A stretch of 18,708 bases of DNA from NCBI GenBank assembly GCA_004552445.1, contig SFOJ01000013.1, positions 1 to 18,708 on the forward strand, read 5' to 3'. The position numbers were made by a program, and so were the translations under genes. The notes under the pieces were generated by a model. The model had not been told where the DNA came from, did not search any database, and saw only the letters and a program-made list of their open reading frames with translations. This document shows, piece after piece, positions 1 to 6,490 of the stretch (positions are counted from its first letter, which is position 1; each line of letters begins with the position of its first letter). The DNA comes from Mollicutes bacterium (GTDB lineage: Bacteria; Bacillota_I; Bacilli_A; RF39; UBA660).

Positions 1-31
1 AACATTTGTTTACACATTCAAAACATAAAAC

Positions 32-60
32 TTTATAAATAGAAAAAAATGTTATATAAT
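32..60 (+). promoter_or_regulatory. Possible promoter of the murT-gatD-like pair
   Basis: A TATAAT -10 box lies at 55-60 with a weak -35 (TTTATA, 32-37) at the ideal 17-nt spacing. The predicted start (about 67) falls on the ribosome binding site (AGGTGA, 67-72), so the leader would be almost absent. A TTTACA at 9-14 could belong to an alternative upstream promoter with a poorer -10. Confidence 0.35.
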
Positions 61-78
61 ATATTTAGGTGATTAAAA

Positions 79-1367
79 ATGTGGAGATTTATTGTTATAA
101 TTGCATGTAAACTTGCAAACAAGCTTAGTAAACTTACAGGTCATGAAGGAAGTGTTATAGGTGGTAATGTAGCACGTAAACTTGATAAAAAAATATTAAA
201 GAAAATTCGTTTACCAAAGTACGTTATAGGTATCACTGGATCAAGTGGTAAAAGTAGTTCAACTGAACTTACATATAACATACTAACTAAAAATGGATAC
301 AAAGTTGTATACAATAAAGAAGGAAGCAACACTATAAATGGTATAACCTCTTTAATATTAAATAATTCATCTCTATTTGGAAAATTAAAGGCTGATGTAT
401 TACTAATGGAACTAGATGAACAATTCATGAAATATATTTTTGAATATATTACACCTACTCATTTAATGATTACTAATATTACACGTGACCAACCGCCAAA
501 CCTGCCGGAACTCATTTAATACTTAATGTAGATGACCCATATGTAAATAGAATTAGAATTAATCATAAAGGTGAAATTACAACATATGGCATAGCAGAAA
601 ATAACTATTCAAGAAAAAGTAATATAAATAATTTAGATGCAGCTTACTGCCCTATTTGTCATTCAAAACTAGAATACGATTTCTATCATTACGGACACAT
701 TGGTTCATACCATTGCCCAAAGTATCATTTTAATCGTGGTAAACCAAATTATGAAGCAAAAGAAATAGATGTAGATAATAAACAAATAAAAATAAATGAT
801 AATATTGTTCATCTACCATCAAACTTCTTATATACAGTATACTTCGTAACCGGTTGTTATGCACTTGCTCGTGAACTTGGACTTAAAGATGAAGATATAT
901 TAAAAATATTAAATGATAAAAATATCAAAACTAAAAGAATGGAAATTTATGACTTTGATAATAGAAAATGGCAAATGTTAGTAAGTAAAAATGAAAACAA
1001 CTTAAGTTATAAACAATCTCTAGATTACATCTTACACCAAGAAGGTGAAAAAACTATAATTCTTGGCTTTGACTCTTCAAGCAGAAGATACAAAGAAAAT
1101 GATATTTCATGGATATGGGATATAGATTTTGAATCATTAAATGATACTAGTATTAAAAATATTATTCTTATTGGAAAATTCTGTTACGACATGAAAGTTC
1201 GTATGGAATATGCAGGAATACAAAAAGATAAAATAATTTTAGTAGAAAACCTAGAAAATCTAAGTGAAACAATCAAAACTAAAACAACTGGTAAAATATT
1301 CTCAATGGTATGTTTTGATAAAGAAATACAACTTAAGAAAATTATAAAGGAGGAAAATAATGATTAA
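79..1367 (+). pseudogene. MurT-like Mur ligase family protein, frameshifted with an internal deletion
   Basis: MurT is the ligase subunit of lipid II isoglutaminyl synthase, which amidates the D-Glu of the peptidoglycan stem peptide at the inner face of the membrane. Reading begins at the ATG at 79 (RBS AGGTGA six bases upstream) and shows the ATP loop GITGSSGKSSST. It passes TNITRDQPP and then hits a stop at 517-519. Homologous sequence resumes in another frame at about 507 (GTHLILNVDDPYVNRI). It runs through the zinc-ribbon region and the C-terminal DUF1727 domain (ISWIWDIDFE) to a TAA at 1365-1367. From memory of the family, roughly 15-20 residues after RDQPP are missing, so the lesion looks like a deletion that is not a multiple of three. 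The ribbon has Cys codons at 648, 657 and 714, but the fourth expected Cys is Tyr (723-725) with a His next to it. It overlaps the following gatD-like gene by 8 nt. A sequencing or assembly error at 490-510 cannot be excluded. Confidence 0.8.
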
Positions 1368-2085
1368 CGTATTACATTTATATTATGACCTTCTAAATCT
1401 TTATGGAGAAAACGCAAATACAAGATGTATAAAAGAAGAACTAACAAGAAGTAATATCAAAGTAAAAGTAGATTTAAAAAGTATTAATGATAAAATAGAC
1501 TTTGAAAAATATGATATTATCTATATTGGAAGTGGTTCAGAAGAAAGTTTAGAACTAGCCTTAGAAGATATATTAAAAAGAAAAGATGATTTTAAAAAAT
1601 ATATAGAATCAAATAAATACTTAATACTTACTGGTAACTCAATGGACTTATTTGGCAAATATATTAAAACCAAAGAAATAAAACTAGATGCATTAGATAT
1701 ATTTGATTACTACACTGAGTATATAACAGAAGTATCATTTAAAAATGCATCTTCTGATAGAATAGTCGGTGAAATAAAAGGCAAAACAAATCTAATAAAA
1801 GAAACAATTATAGGATTTCAAAATAGATGTGATTATGTATATAACATTAAAACTCCTTTATTAGAAGTAGAAGAAAAATTCTCAAATAATGGAACAAATA
1901 ATAAAGAAGGATTTACTTATAAAAATGTTTATGCAACACATACAATTGGGCCATTACTAATAAGAAACCCATATTTAACAGATTACATACTTAAGAGTAT
2001 TTGCAAAACTAAAAAATTAGACTATAAAATTGAAAAAACAACTTCAAAAGAAGCATATAAAAAGTACTTAGAAAACTTTAACTAA
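1360..2085 (+). CDS. GatD-like class I glutamine amidotransferase family protein without the catalytic Cys and His
   Basis: The protein has 241 aa and the length and fold signature of GatD (CobB/CobQ-type glutaminase partner of MurT): YYDLLNLYGENANTR at the N-terminus, YIGSGSEE, IGFQNR in place of the usual IGFENH, and GPLLIRNPYLTDYIL near the C-terminus. GatD normally liberates ammonia from glutamine for MurT using a Cys in an ICGGYQ-type nucleophile elbow and a His in LHGPLL. Here the elbow reads ILTGNSMDLFGK (about residues 88-100) with no Cys, and the His site reads THTIGPLL with Ile at the aligned position. The only Cys residues are at 23, 157 and 215. The start has a strong RBS (AAAGGAGG) and overlaps the murT-like frame, so the two were built to be co-translated. 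It is probably not a glutaminase. It may be a structural or regulatory partner, or a free-ammonia version of the system. Confidence 0.8.
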   Translation: MINVLHLYYDLLNLYGENANTRCIKEELTRSNIKVKVDLKSINDKIDFEKYDIIYIGSGSEESLELALEDILKRKDDFKKYIESNKYLILTGNSMDLFGKYIKTKEIKLDALDIFDYYTEYITEVSFKNASSDRIVGEIKGKTNLIKETIIGFQNRCDYVYNIKTPLLEVEEKFSNNGTNNKEGFTYKNVYATHTIGPLLIRNPYLTDYILKSICKTKKLDYKIEKTTSKEAYKKYLENFN

Positions 2086-2100
2086 GTACTTTTTTATTTT
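2062..2100 (+). terminator. Intrinsic terminator after the gatD-like gene
   Basis: A perfect 10-bp inverted repeat (AAGTACTTAG at 2062-2071, CTAAGTACTT at 2082-2091) with a 10-nt loop is followed by a T-rich tract. The right arm contains the gatD-like stop codon. Confidence 0.8.
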
Positions 2101-2610
2101 GTTAATAGTCTTATATAACTTCCCCTATTTTCTTTATCCACACAATTAATAGCATCCTAAAGTGAAACTATTTCTATAGATGACATTTCAGATAATATTT
2201 ATCTATATTCTTTTAGAAATGTAATAAAATCACCATACTTATATAAATCATACAAATATTTGTTATCACGAACAATACCATCAAAATAACCATCAACTAA
2301 AAACATTTTAAGAGAATATTCAACTTGAGCTATATTAGAAGCATATAGTGAATTACTATCCATATCACTAAAAGAATAGTCATCAGTATCAACAACATAT
2401 AATTTCTTTCTTTTAGGATAAAAAATTGTATTATAAGGAAGAGCATCACTTAATATACCATTATTTGAAATTGTTTTTACATCTAACAAAACATTAATAA
2501 ACGCATTTTTTTATGAATCTAAATTAACACTCAAAGGATTAATTCTAAATAATGAGCTTCCTTTTATTCCATACATTTCCCTTTCTTTTACATCATTAAG
2601 TTAGATTATT
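2096..2610 (-). pseudogene. Decayed protein-kinase-like gene fragment
   Basis: One minus-strand frame can be read from about 2600 to 2096 through in-frame stops. A segment with KGSSLFRINPLSVNLDS ends at a TAA near 2511. The longest open piece (2489 down to 2199) follows, with a further TAA at 2199-2201, then ILSEMSSIEIVSL, a TAG, and DAINCVDKENRGSYIRLL to a final TAA at about 2096. The central piece has ALPYNTIFYPKRKKLYVVDTDDY, which resembles a kinase catalytic-loop Asn followed by the metal-binding (I/V)DxD. That assignment is from pattern only and is uncertain. No N-lobe, Gly-rich loop or RBS is seen upstream, where the frame hits another TAA near 2601. Sensible protein sequence on both sides of the stops argues for a dead gene rather than a short real one. 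Its end abuts the gatD-like terminator. Confidence 0.6.
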
Positions 2611-2640
2611 ATTCCTTACATTTATTGTCGATAAGTTAGA

Positions 2641-2668
2641 CAAAATAAAAGAACATATTTTTATGTTC
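2641..2668 (-). terminator. Intrinsic terminator of the minus-strand tRNA-like transcript
   Basis: Arms GAACATA (2651-2657) and TATGTTC (2662-2668) enclose a 4-nt loop. On the minus strand the hairpin is followed by TTTTATTTTG. It lies directly after the second tRNA-like domain and marks its 3' end. Confidence 0.65.
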
Positions 2669-2674
2669 AATTTA

Positions 2675-2731
2675 GTGCCTTTATAGGAGTTGCACCTACC
2701 AAAACTATTAAGGCATAATAAAAGCACCAAA
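2675..2731 (-). ncRNA. D-armless tRNA-like domain (Lys-like)
   Basis: On the minus strand GTGCTTTTAT (2727-2718) pairs with ATAAAGGCAC (2684-2675), and flanking bases extend the helix to 14 bp with two wobbles. Inside are a 5-bp hairpin (ATTAT/ATAGT, loop GCCTTA) in the anticodon-arm position and a T-arm-like hairpin GTAGG-TGCAACT-CCTAT. No D arm is present, since the acceptor strand runs straight into the anticodon-like stem. The T loop reads G-TGC where tRNAs have G-TTC. The wording around CCTTAA and CAACTCCTATAA recalls tRNA-Lys, but the anticodon assignment is weak. It is either a remnant with the D arm deleted or a deliberately non-canonical tRNA-like RNA. No CCA is encoded. Confidence 0.5.
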
Positions 2732-2752
2732 CTAGGTACTAGTAAACAATTT

Positions 2753-2832
2753 TAGGAGGTAGGACTCGCACTATCCCTACATCTCTTTTGACCCAATGGG
2801 TGCGTGGACGCAAGATTTTTTCACCTCTCCTA
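2753..2832 (-). ncRNA. tRNA-sized structured RNA domain (Leu-like, abbreviated anticodon loop)
   Basis: It is an 80-nt minus-strand segment whose ends pair: TAGGAG(A)GGT with ACCTCCTA, 8 bp with one bulged A. Internal text resembles tRNA-Leu (GGTGAAA, then CACGCACCC). The anticodon stem ACCCA/TGGGT closes on a single base, so the loop is effectively missing. The T hairpin is GTAGG...TGCGAGT-CCTAC with an extra GATAG before the loop, and again has G-TGC rather than G-TTC. A near-consensus promoter places the transcription start at its first bases, so this domain begins the transcript. It could be a decayed tRNA or the 5' domain of an unrecognised ncRNA. I could not match it confidently to a known riboswitch or to SRP, 6S or RNase P RNA. 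Confidence 0.5.
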
Positions 2833-2837
2833 TTAAT

Positions 2838-2866
2838 ATTATACTATTTGTTATCATTTTTATCAA
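2838..2866 (-). promoter_or_regulatory. Strong promoter of the minus-strand tRNA-like RNA
   Basis: On the minus strand TTGATA (2866-2861), a 17-nt spacer and TATAAT (2843-2838) give a predicted start near 2831, at the 5' end of the first structured domain. With the terminator at 2641-2668 it defines a transcript of about 185 nt with no plausible coding frame. Confidence 0.65.
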
Positions 2867-2913
2867 ATATCTTCTTGATTTGACATTTTTCTTCATATTT
2901 ATCAATTCGCTTT

Positions 2914-2977
2914 TGTGGAAGAACTTGCATCCTCTAGTTCCCAAAACTAGGGCTCTACCAAATTGAGCTATACCCCA
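2914..2977 (-). pseudogene. tRNA-Pro (TGG anticodon) lacking most of its T arm
   Basis: On the minus strand from 2977 the sequence reads as a normal tRNA: acceptor TGGGGTA, D arm GCTC...GAGC with GG in the loop, and anticodon arm CTAGT-TTTGGGA-ACTAG with anticodon TGG (Pro). The variable region and the first T-stem strand GCAAG-TTC follow. The text then jumps to TTCCACA, which can pair with only 5 of the 7 acceptor bases, so about 10 nt (T loop and second T-stem strand) are missing. It lies immediately behind the T-run of a minus-strand terminator and has no promoter of its own, so it is probably silent. Confidence 0.7.
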
Positions 2978-2979
2978 AT

Positions 2980-3016
2980 AAAAAACAATATTTTTGACAT
3001 TTTTTCAAAAATATTG
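2980..3016 (-). terminator. Terminator of the pssA-psd operon, overlapping a plus-strand promoter
   Basis: A perfect 12-bp inverted repeat (2986-2997 and 3005-3016) with a 7-nt loop is followed on the minus strand by six T residues (2985-2980). The same bases carry the -35 box and spacer of the promoter on the opposite strand. Confidence 0.6.
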
Positions 3017-3022
3017 TATAAT
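2994..3022 (+). promoter_or_regulatory. Perfect consensus sigma-A promoter
   Basis: TTGACA (2994-2999) and TATAAT (3017-3022), both 6/6 to consensus, are separated by exactly 17 nt. The start is expected at about 3029-3032. No open reading frame follows, only a hairpin with a T-run. The 12-bp inverted repeat covering the -35 and spacer could also act as an operator. Confidence 0.65.
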
Positions 3023-3030
3023 CTATATAT

Positions 3031-3077
3031 AGAAATTGGTTTAGTTCCGCTAGGAACCGTAGTCAATTTCTTTTTTT
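3031..3077 (+). ncRNA. Predicted small RNA of about 47 nt ending in its own terminator
   Basis: The segment forms an outer stem GAAATTG (3032-3038) with CAATTTC (3064-3070), an internal loop, and an inner stem GTTCC (3044-3048) with GGAAC (3053-3057) capped by GCTA. Seven T residues (3071-3077) complete an intrinsic terminator. It follows a perfect promoter by about 9 nt and contains no start codon. It is convergent with psd, whose stop is at 3083, so it may touch the end of that mRNA. Function is unknown. It could also be a spurious promoter-terminator pair that blocks antisense transcription. Confidence 0.5.
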
Positions 3078-3082
3078 ATTTT

Positions 3083-3964
3083 CTAAAATAATAAATCATC
3101 ATTTTTCTTAATTCCAATTCTCTCACCATATTTAACATTTGTTTCTATATTTTCTAAACTATTATTATATATATCTTCATCAATAACTATAACATCTTTT
3201 TTAACAAGGACAACTATTGTAGAACCACCAAATTCAAAATATCCTTTTTCTTCGCCTTTTTTGAATTTATATTCTTGATGATTATTAACTATCTTTCCAA
3301 TTCCCATAGCTCCAACTTCAACTTGTATTACTTTACCAAAATTATTAGTATCTAAGACCGTATATTCACGAGTATTAGTTTTGTAAAAATTATAATGTTT
3401 AAGAGCTATAGGCTGTACCGTATGAAAAACACCATCTATATGAATATTTTTACCTTTGGCACCACTATCTATATAGCAATATCTATGATAATTGTCAGTT
3501 GATAATCTAAATACTAAAGCAAAACCACCCTTAAACTCATTCATAATATTGTTGTCTACCAAAGTATCAATAGAATAATATGAATTCTTTATTTTTAAAG
3601 TTAAATCATCTTTAATTTCATAAACAGTAAGCTTACTATCACAAGGTGAAATAAAAACATTTTTATGGGCATTAATAGGTCTTTTAGCAGGTATTACCTT
3701 TCTTATAAAGAAATCATTATAAGAAGTATATTTTTGTTTAGAACATTCATATATATTTATATCATTTTTACTAATAAACTTTGTAGCTCTTTTTAATGAA
3801 TATTTACTATTCATATATTTAGCCATAAGATTACTAAAAGATTTGGTTATAAACGGTTTTAAAATTATTCTTCCAATAAATGTTTCATAAAAAAAATTAA
3901 GAGCTTTATTAGACTCTATAATTATATTTTTTTTACTATTTCTATCTCTAACTATATATTTCAT
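3083..3964 (-). CDS. psd: Phosphatidylserine decarboxylase
   Basis: The 293-aa protein converts phosphatidylserine to phosphatidylethanolamine at the membrane. The self-cleavage site is FGGST (residues 245-249), where Ser248 should become the pyruvoyl group of the small C-terminal subunit. The other expected elements are SPCDS (Asp109), the DNYHRY His (His160) and GVFHTVQP (His181). Length and motif order match the Clostridium-type enzymes with GGST rather than the proteobacterial LGST. The start codon overlaps the pssA stop by 4 nt (ATGA) and has no clear RBS, pointing to translational coupling with the gene that makes its substrate. A terminator on the minus strand follows at 2980-3016. Confidence 0.93.
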   Translation of the reverse strand: MKYIVRDRNSKKNIIIESNKALNFFYETFIGRIILKPFITKSFSNLMAKYMNSKYSLKRATKFISKNDINIYECSKQKYTSYNDFFIRKVIPAKRPINAHKNVFISPCDSKLTVYEIKDDLTLKIKNSYYSIDTLVDNNIMNEFKGGFALVFRLSTDNYHRYCYIDSGAKGKNIHIDGVFHTVQPIALKHYNFYKTNTREYTVLDTNNFGKVIQVEVGAMGIGKIVNNHQEYKFKKGEEKGYFEFGGSTIVVLVKKDVIVIDEDIYNNSLENIETNVKYGERIGIKKNDDLLF

Positions 3965-4578
3965 AGAAATTTACCAGCTAATATTAATAATATTTCAATA
4001 ACACCAACAATAATAAAACCTATCATAACCCTAATTCCAGGTTTCTTTATTTTAATTTTACTAATAAATAATATAGCTATTACAAATAAAACAATACCAT
4101 ATATTAAAACAAAGTATTTTCCTAAAAACTTTCTAAAAATATATAAAAATGGAAATATTAAAGCAGATGATGTAACGGGAAGCCCAGTATATTCTTTTAC
4201 TGGAGTACTACTATTTCTAGTTATTTCAAGAACATTAAAATATGCAAGTCTAATTAATGCTGCTAAAGGATAAATAATTATTAATGGAATCAAATAAGTA
4301 TTTTTAATTCCTAAAGAATATCCTATAATTGCAGGTAAAACACCAAAACATACTAAATCAGATAAACTATCTAATTGTATACCAAAATGTCTTTCTTCAT
4401 TTGTTCTTTTTTTCTTAGTTCTTGCTACTCTTCCATCAAACATATCACAAAGACCAGAAAACATTAAACACATTACTGCCCAAAAAGTATTTCCTGTTAT
4501 TGCTAAAAATATACCAATCATACCAGAAGAAAACCCTAAGTATGTTAATATTACTGTATAATCGTAAAATCCTATCAT
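3961..4578 (-). CDS. pssA: CDP-diacylglycerol--serine O-phosphatidyltransferase
   Basis: The 205-aa integral membrane enzyme makes phosphatidylserine from CDP-diacylglycerol and serine. The CDP-alcohol phosphotransferase signature is complete: Asp45, Asp48-Gly49, Ala52-Arg53, Gly66, Asp70 and Asp74 (within CDMFDGRVAR and FGIQLDSLSD). Twelve residues, rather than the more usual eight, separate AR from G. Several hydrophobic segments follow. The assignment to serine rather than another head group rests on the directly coupled psd. The start has RBS AGAGGTG and a good promoter upstream. The stop is TGA inside the psd start. Confidence 0.92.
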   Translation of the reverse strand: MIGFYDYTVILTYLGFSSGMIGIFLAITGNTFWAVMCLMFSGLCDMFDGRVARTKKKRTNEERHFGIQLDSLSDLVCFGVLPAIIGYSLGIKNTYLIPLIIIYPLAALIRLAYFNVLEITRNSSTPVKEYTGLPVTSSALIFPFLYIFRKFLGKYFVLIYGIVLFVIAILFISKIKIKKPGIRVMIGFIIVGVIEILLILAGKFL

Positions 4579-4595
4579 AATACACCTCTATTAAC

Positions 4596-4624
4596 ATTAT
4601 ACATATTTTTCACATAAAAATCAA
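4596..4624 (-). promoter_or_regulatory. Promoter of pssA-psd
   Basis: On the minus strand TTGATT (4624-4619), a 17-nt spacer and TATAAT (4601-4596) lie just upstream of the pssA RBS. It is back to back with the promoter proposed for the divergent acyltransferase gene. Confidence 0.6.
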
Positions 4625-4626
4625 AC

Positions 4627-4655
4627 TTTATAACACTTTTATATATTATTATGAT
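4627..4655 (+). promoter_or_regulatory. Possible promoter of the acyltransferase gene
   Basis: TTTATA (4627-4632), 17 nt and TATGAT (4650-4655) stand 22 nt before the start codon. The match is moderate in an AT-rich intergenic region, so this is tentative. Confidence 0.4.
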
Positions 4656-4676
4656 ATATTAAATATGGAGTGAAAA

Positions 4677-5672
4677 ATGAAGAGAGATAGAAATTATGGT
4701 TTAGATATTCTAAGAGTAATAGCGATAATATCAGTACTATCAGTACACTTTTTTTTAAATACGAAGTACTATATAGTTTCAAAGAATGGTATTGGAATGA
4801 AAGCACAATTTGTAATTAGAAATATATTTATGATATGTGTTCCACTATTTATATTATTAACAGGATATTTAAATAATAAAAAAAAATATGATAAAAAATT
4901 TTTTAAAGGACTTATAAATATACTAATTATTTGGTTATTTTATAGTGTTATAGAATTTACAGTAAAAAAATATATCAATAATGATCTAGAAGAATTAACA
5001 TTTAAAAATTTATTATTAGCAGTAACATCATTTAAAGCATGCAGATATTCCTGGTATATAGAAATGTATATTGGATTATATTTATTAAGCCCAATAATAA
5101 ATAACTCTTACAATAATTTTGAAACAAAAGATAAAACTATATTATTAATTATATCTATAATAACATTTATTCTTCCAGGAATAATAAATGATTTATTAAA
5201 AGATTATATACATTTTCCAAACTGGTGGTATGCAGTTTATCCACTTGGTTACTATATAACCGGAAAATATTTAAAAGATGTAAAACCAAAATATAACAAA
5301 TTATTACTAACAATTATATTTATTTTTGTACAAGTTATAACGTTTATATTAATGAAAAAATCTAATATAGAATTTGAAAGTCTAACCGTATATTTAAGTT
5401 CAATAATTGTATTTTTGCTATTCTATGATGTGAATATTAAATCAAATTTTTTAAAAACAATTATTATGACAATTTCAATAATGAGTTTAGATATTTATCT
5501 TGCATCAAGTTTAGTTGATCATATAGTTTATACTATATTCAATTCGAAAATGTTACTTTACAATATCCCACAATCAAGATGTATATTATTTGCGCCGATA
5601 GTATTAATTATTACGTTTATATTATCTTCTCTTTATGCAAGTTTTAGAAGAATATTAATAAATATAAGATAA
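4677..5672 (+). CDS. Acyltransferase 3 family integral membrane protein
   Basis: The 331-aa protein opens with RNYGLDILRVIAIISVLSVH, the signature of the acyltransferase-3 family (PF01757): Arg13 on the first helix and the presumed catalytic His22 at its end. About ten hydrophobic segments follow. Family members O-acetylate or acylate cell-surface glycans, peptidoglycan or glycolipids using cytoplasmic acyl donors. No glycan biosynthesis genes are nearby, so the acceptor cannot be told. The start has RBS GGAGTG (4668-4672). It is a single-gene unit, divergent from pssA and ending at a bidirectional terminator. Confidence 0.85.
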   Translation: MKRDRNYGLDILRVIAIISVLSVHFFLNTKYYIVSKNGIGMKAQFVIRNIFMICVPLFILLTGYLNNKKKYDKKFFKGLINILIIWLFYSVIEFTVKKYINNDLEELTFKNLLLAVTSFKACRYSWYIEMYIGLYLLSPIINNSYNNFETKDKTILLIISIITFILPGIINDLLKDYIHFPNWWYAVYPLGYYITGKYLKDVKPKYNKLLLTIIFIFVQVITFILMKKSNIEFESLTVYLSSIIVFLLFYDVNIKSNFLKTIIMTISIMSLDIYLASSLVDHIVYTIFNSKMLLYNIPQSRCILFAPIVLIITFILSSLYASFRRILINIR

Positions 5673-5674
5673 TA

Positions 5675-5699
5675 AAAAGATAATCATTGATTATCTTTT
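5675..5699. terminator. Bidirectional terminator between the acyltransferase and prepilin genes
   Basis: A perfect 12-bp inverted repeat (AAAAGATAATCA at 5675-5686, TGATTATCTTTT at 5688-5699) has A and T tracts on the outside. It serves the two convergent genes, and its right end overlaps the prepilin stop codon. Confidence 0.7.
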
Positions 5700-6441
5700 A
5701 TTGTACATCAACATTATCATTAGTTATCATTTTAGCAACTAATCTAGTTTGATCATCATATACATTATAAATACCCATTACTCTCCACATAGTACCACCA
5801 TATTTTAAGTAATTATTTGTTTCATCACCAGCAATTATACAAGCCTTAACTGGTGAACTAGTATCAATTACACCATCTTTTAATTTATAAATACCAATGA
5901 CTTTTCCATTACTATCAAAGTCACATCCACAATAATCATTTGTTCCAGTACCAGATTTTCCAATAAACATTCCATTATCAAATCTTGTACAAACTTGTTC
6001 TACTAAAGTACCATTTGTTACAGTTGTTGTTTCACCACCATAAGTTGCAGTTACACCAGAAGCTTCTTTTTTTATTATTACAAAATTTTGATTCATAGAT
6101 GATTTATCAACTGGATTAACAACACATCCTTTTGAAGTTCTGTGCTCAGTTGTATCTGCTTTACATACAGCAGTATCAGATTTTGAATCAGTACTTACAA
6201 ATCCTTTATTAACAAGTTCTGAAATATAAACTTTCACTTCAGTTCTTCCATTAAATAAATCAGGATTATTTGTACCAAATAACTCAGCCGCTGTAACTAT
6301 TTCTTGAATTTTAGCGTTATAAACTCTCTTATTAATTCTTTTACTAATTGATACAACACTTGGAACAGCAATTAAAACTATTATAGAAATAAGTGCTATA
6401 ACAACTAATAATTCTGTTAAAGTGAAACCTTTTTTATTCAT
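5698..6441 (-). CDS. Type IV prepilin-like protein
   Basis: The 247-aa protein begins MNKKGFTLTELLVVIALISI, a textbook class III signal. The prepilin peptidase would cut between Gly5 and Phe6, leaving Phe1 and Glu5 of the mature form, followed by a hydrophobic assembly helix to about residue 30. The globular part has six Cys residues, enough for up to three disulfides, and ends with a GGTMWRVMGIYNVYDD segment. No pilus ATPase, platform protein or prepilin peptidase gene lies in the window, so it depends on a machine encoded elsewhere. It could be a pseudopilin of a DNA-uptake or secretion system. RBS AGAGGT sits in the 3' arm of the upstream hairpin, so read-through RNA would mask it while RNA from its own promoter would not. 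Confidence 0.85.
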   Translation of the reverse strand: MNKKGFTLTELLVVIALISIIVLIAVPSVVSISKRINKRVYNAKIQEIVTAAELFGTNNPDLFNGRTEVKVYISELVNKGFVSTDSKSDTAVCKADTTEHRTSKGCVVNPVDKSSMNQNFVIIKKEASGVTATYGGETTTVTNGTLVEQVCTRFDNGMFIGKSGTGTNDYCGCDFDSNGKVIGIYKLKDGVIDTSSPVKACIIAGDETNNYLKYGGTMWRVMGIYNVYDDQTRLVAKMITNDNVDVQ

Positions 6442-6444
6442 ATT

Positions 6445-6490
6445 AAAAACCTCTATTCTATATATACATTATAATAGAATAAAGGTTTTT
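6445..6490 (-). terminator. Hairpin separating engB from the prepilin gene
   Basis: Two 17-nt arms (6445-6461 and 6474-6490) pair with one mismatch. On the minus strand the downstream arm is rich in T (GAGGTTTTT). The prepilin RBS is part of this arm. Confidence 0.6.

Noticed and set aside
939..1367. A stand-alone 142-aa gene
   Set aside because: The same frame is open and homologous back to about 507, so this is the C-terminal part of the broken murT-like gene.
2199..2489. An intact 96-aa minus-strand gene
   Set aside because: No RBS is seen. The same frame continues with sensible protein sequence beyond the stops on both sides, so this is one piece of a pseudogene.
2753..2832. M-box or another magnesium-type riboswitch, from a short ATTGGGTCAA match
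   Set aside because: The 5' and 3' M-box elements are absent or out of place and no downstream gene exists to regulate. Pairing fits a tRNA-sized domain better.
3961..3964. Use of TGA as tryptophan (mycoplasma code)
   Set aside because: TGA ends two genes at natural ATGA overlaps, and Trp residues in conserved motifs are TGG.
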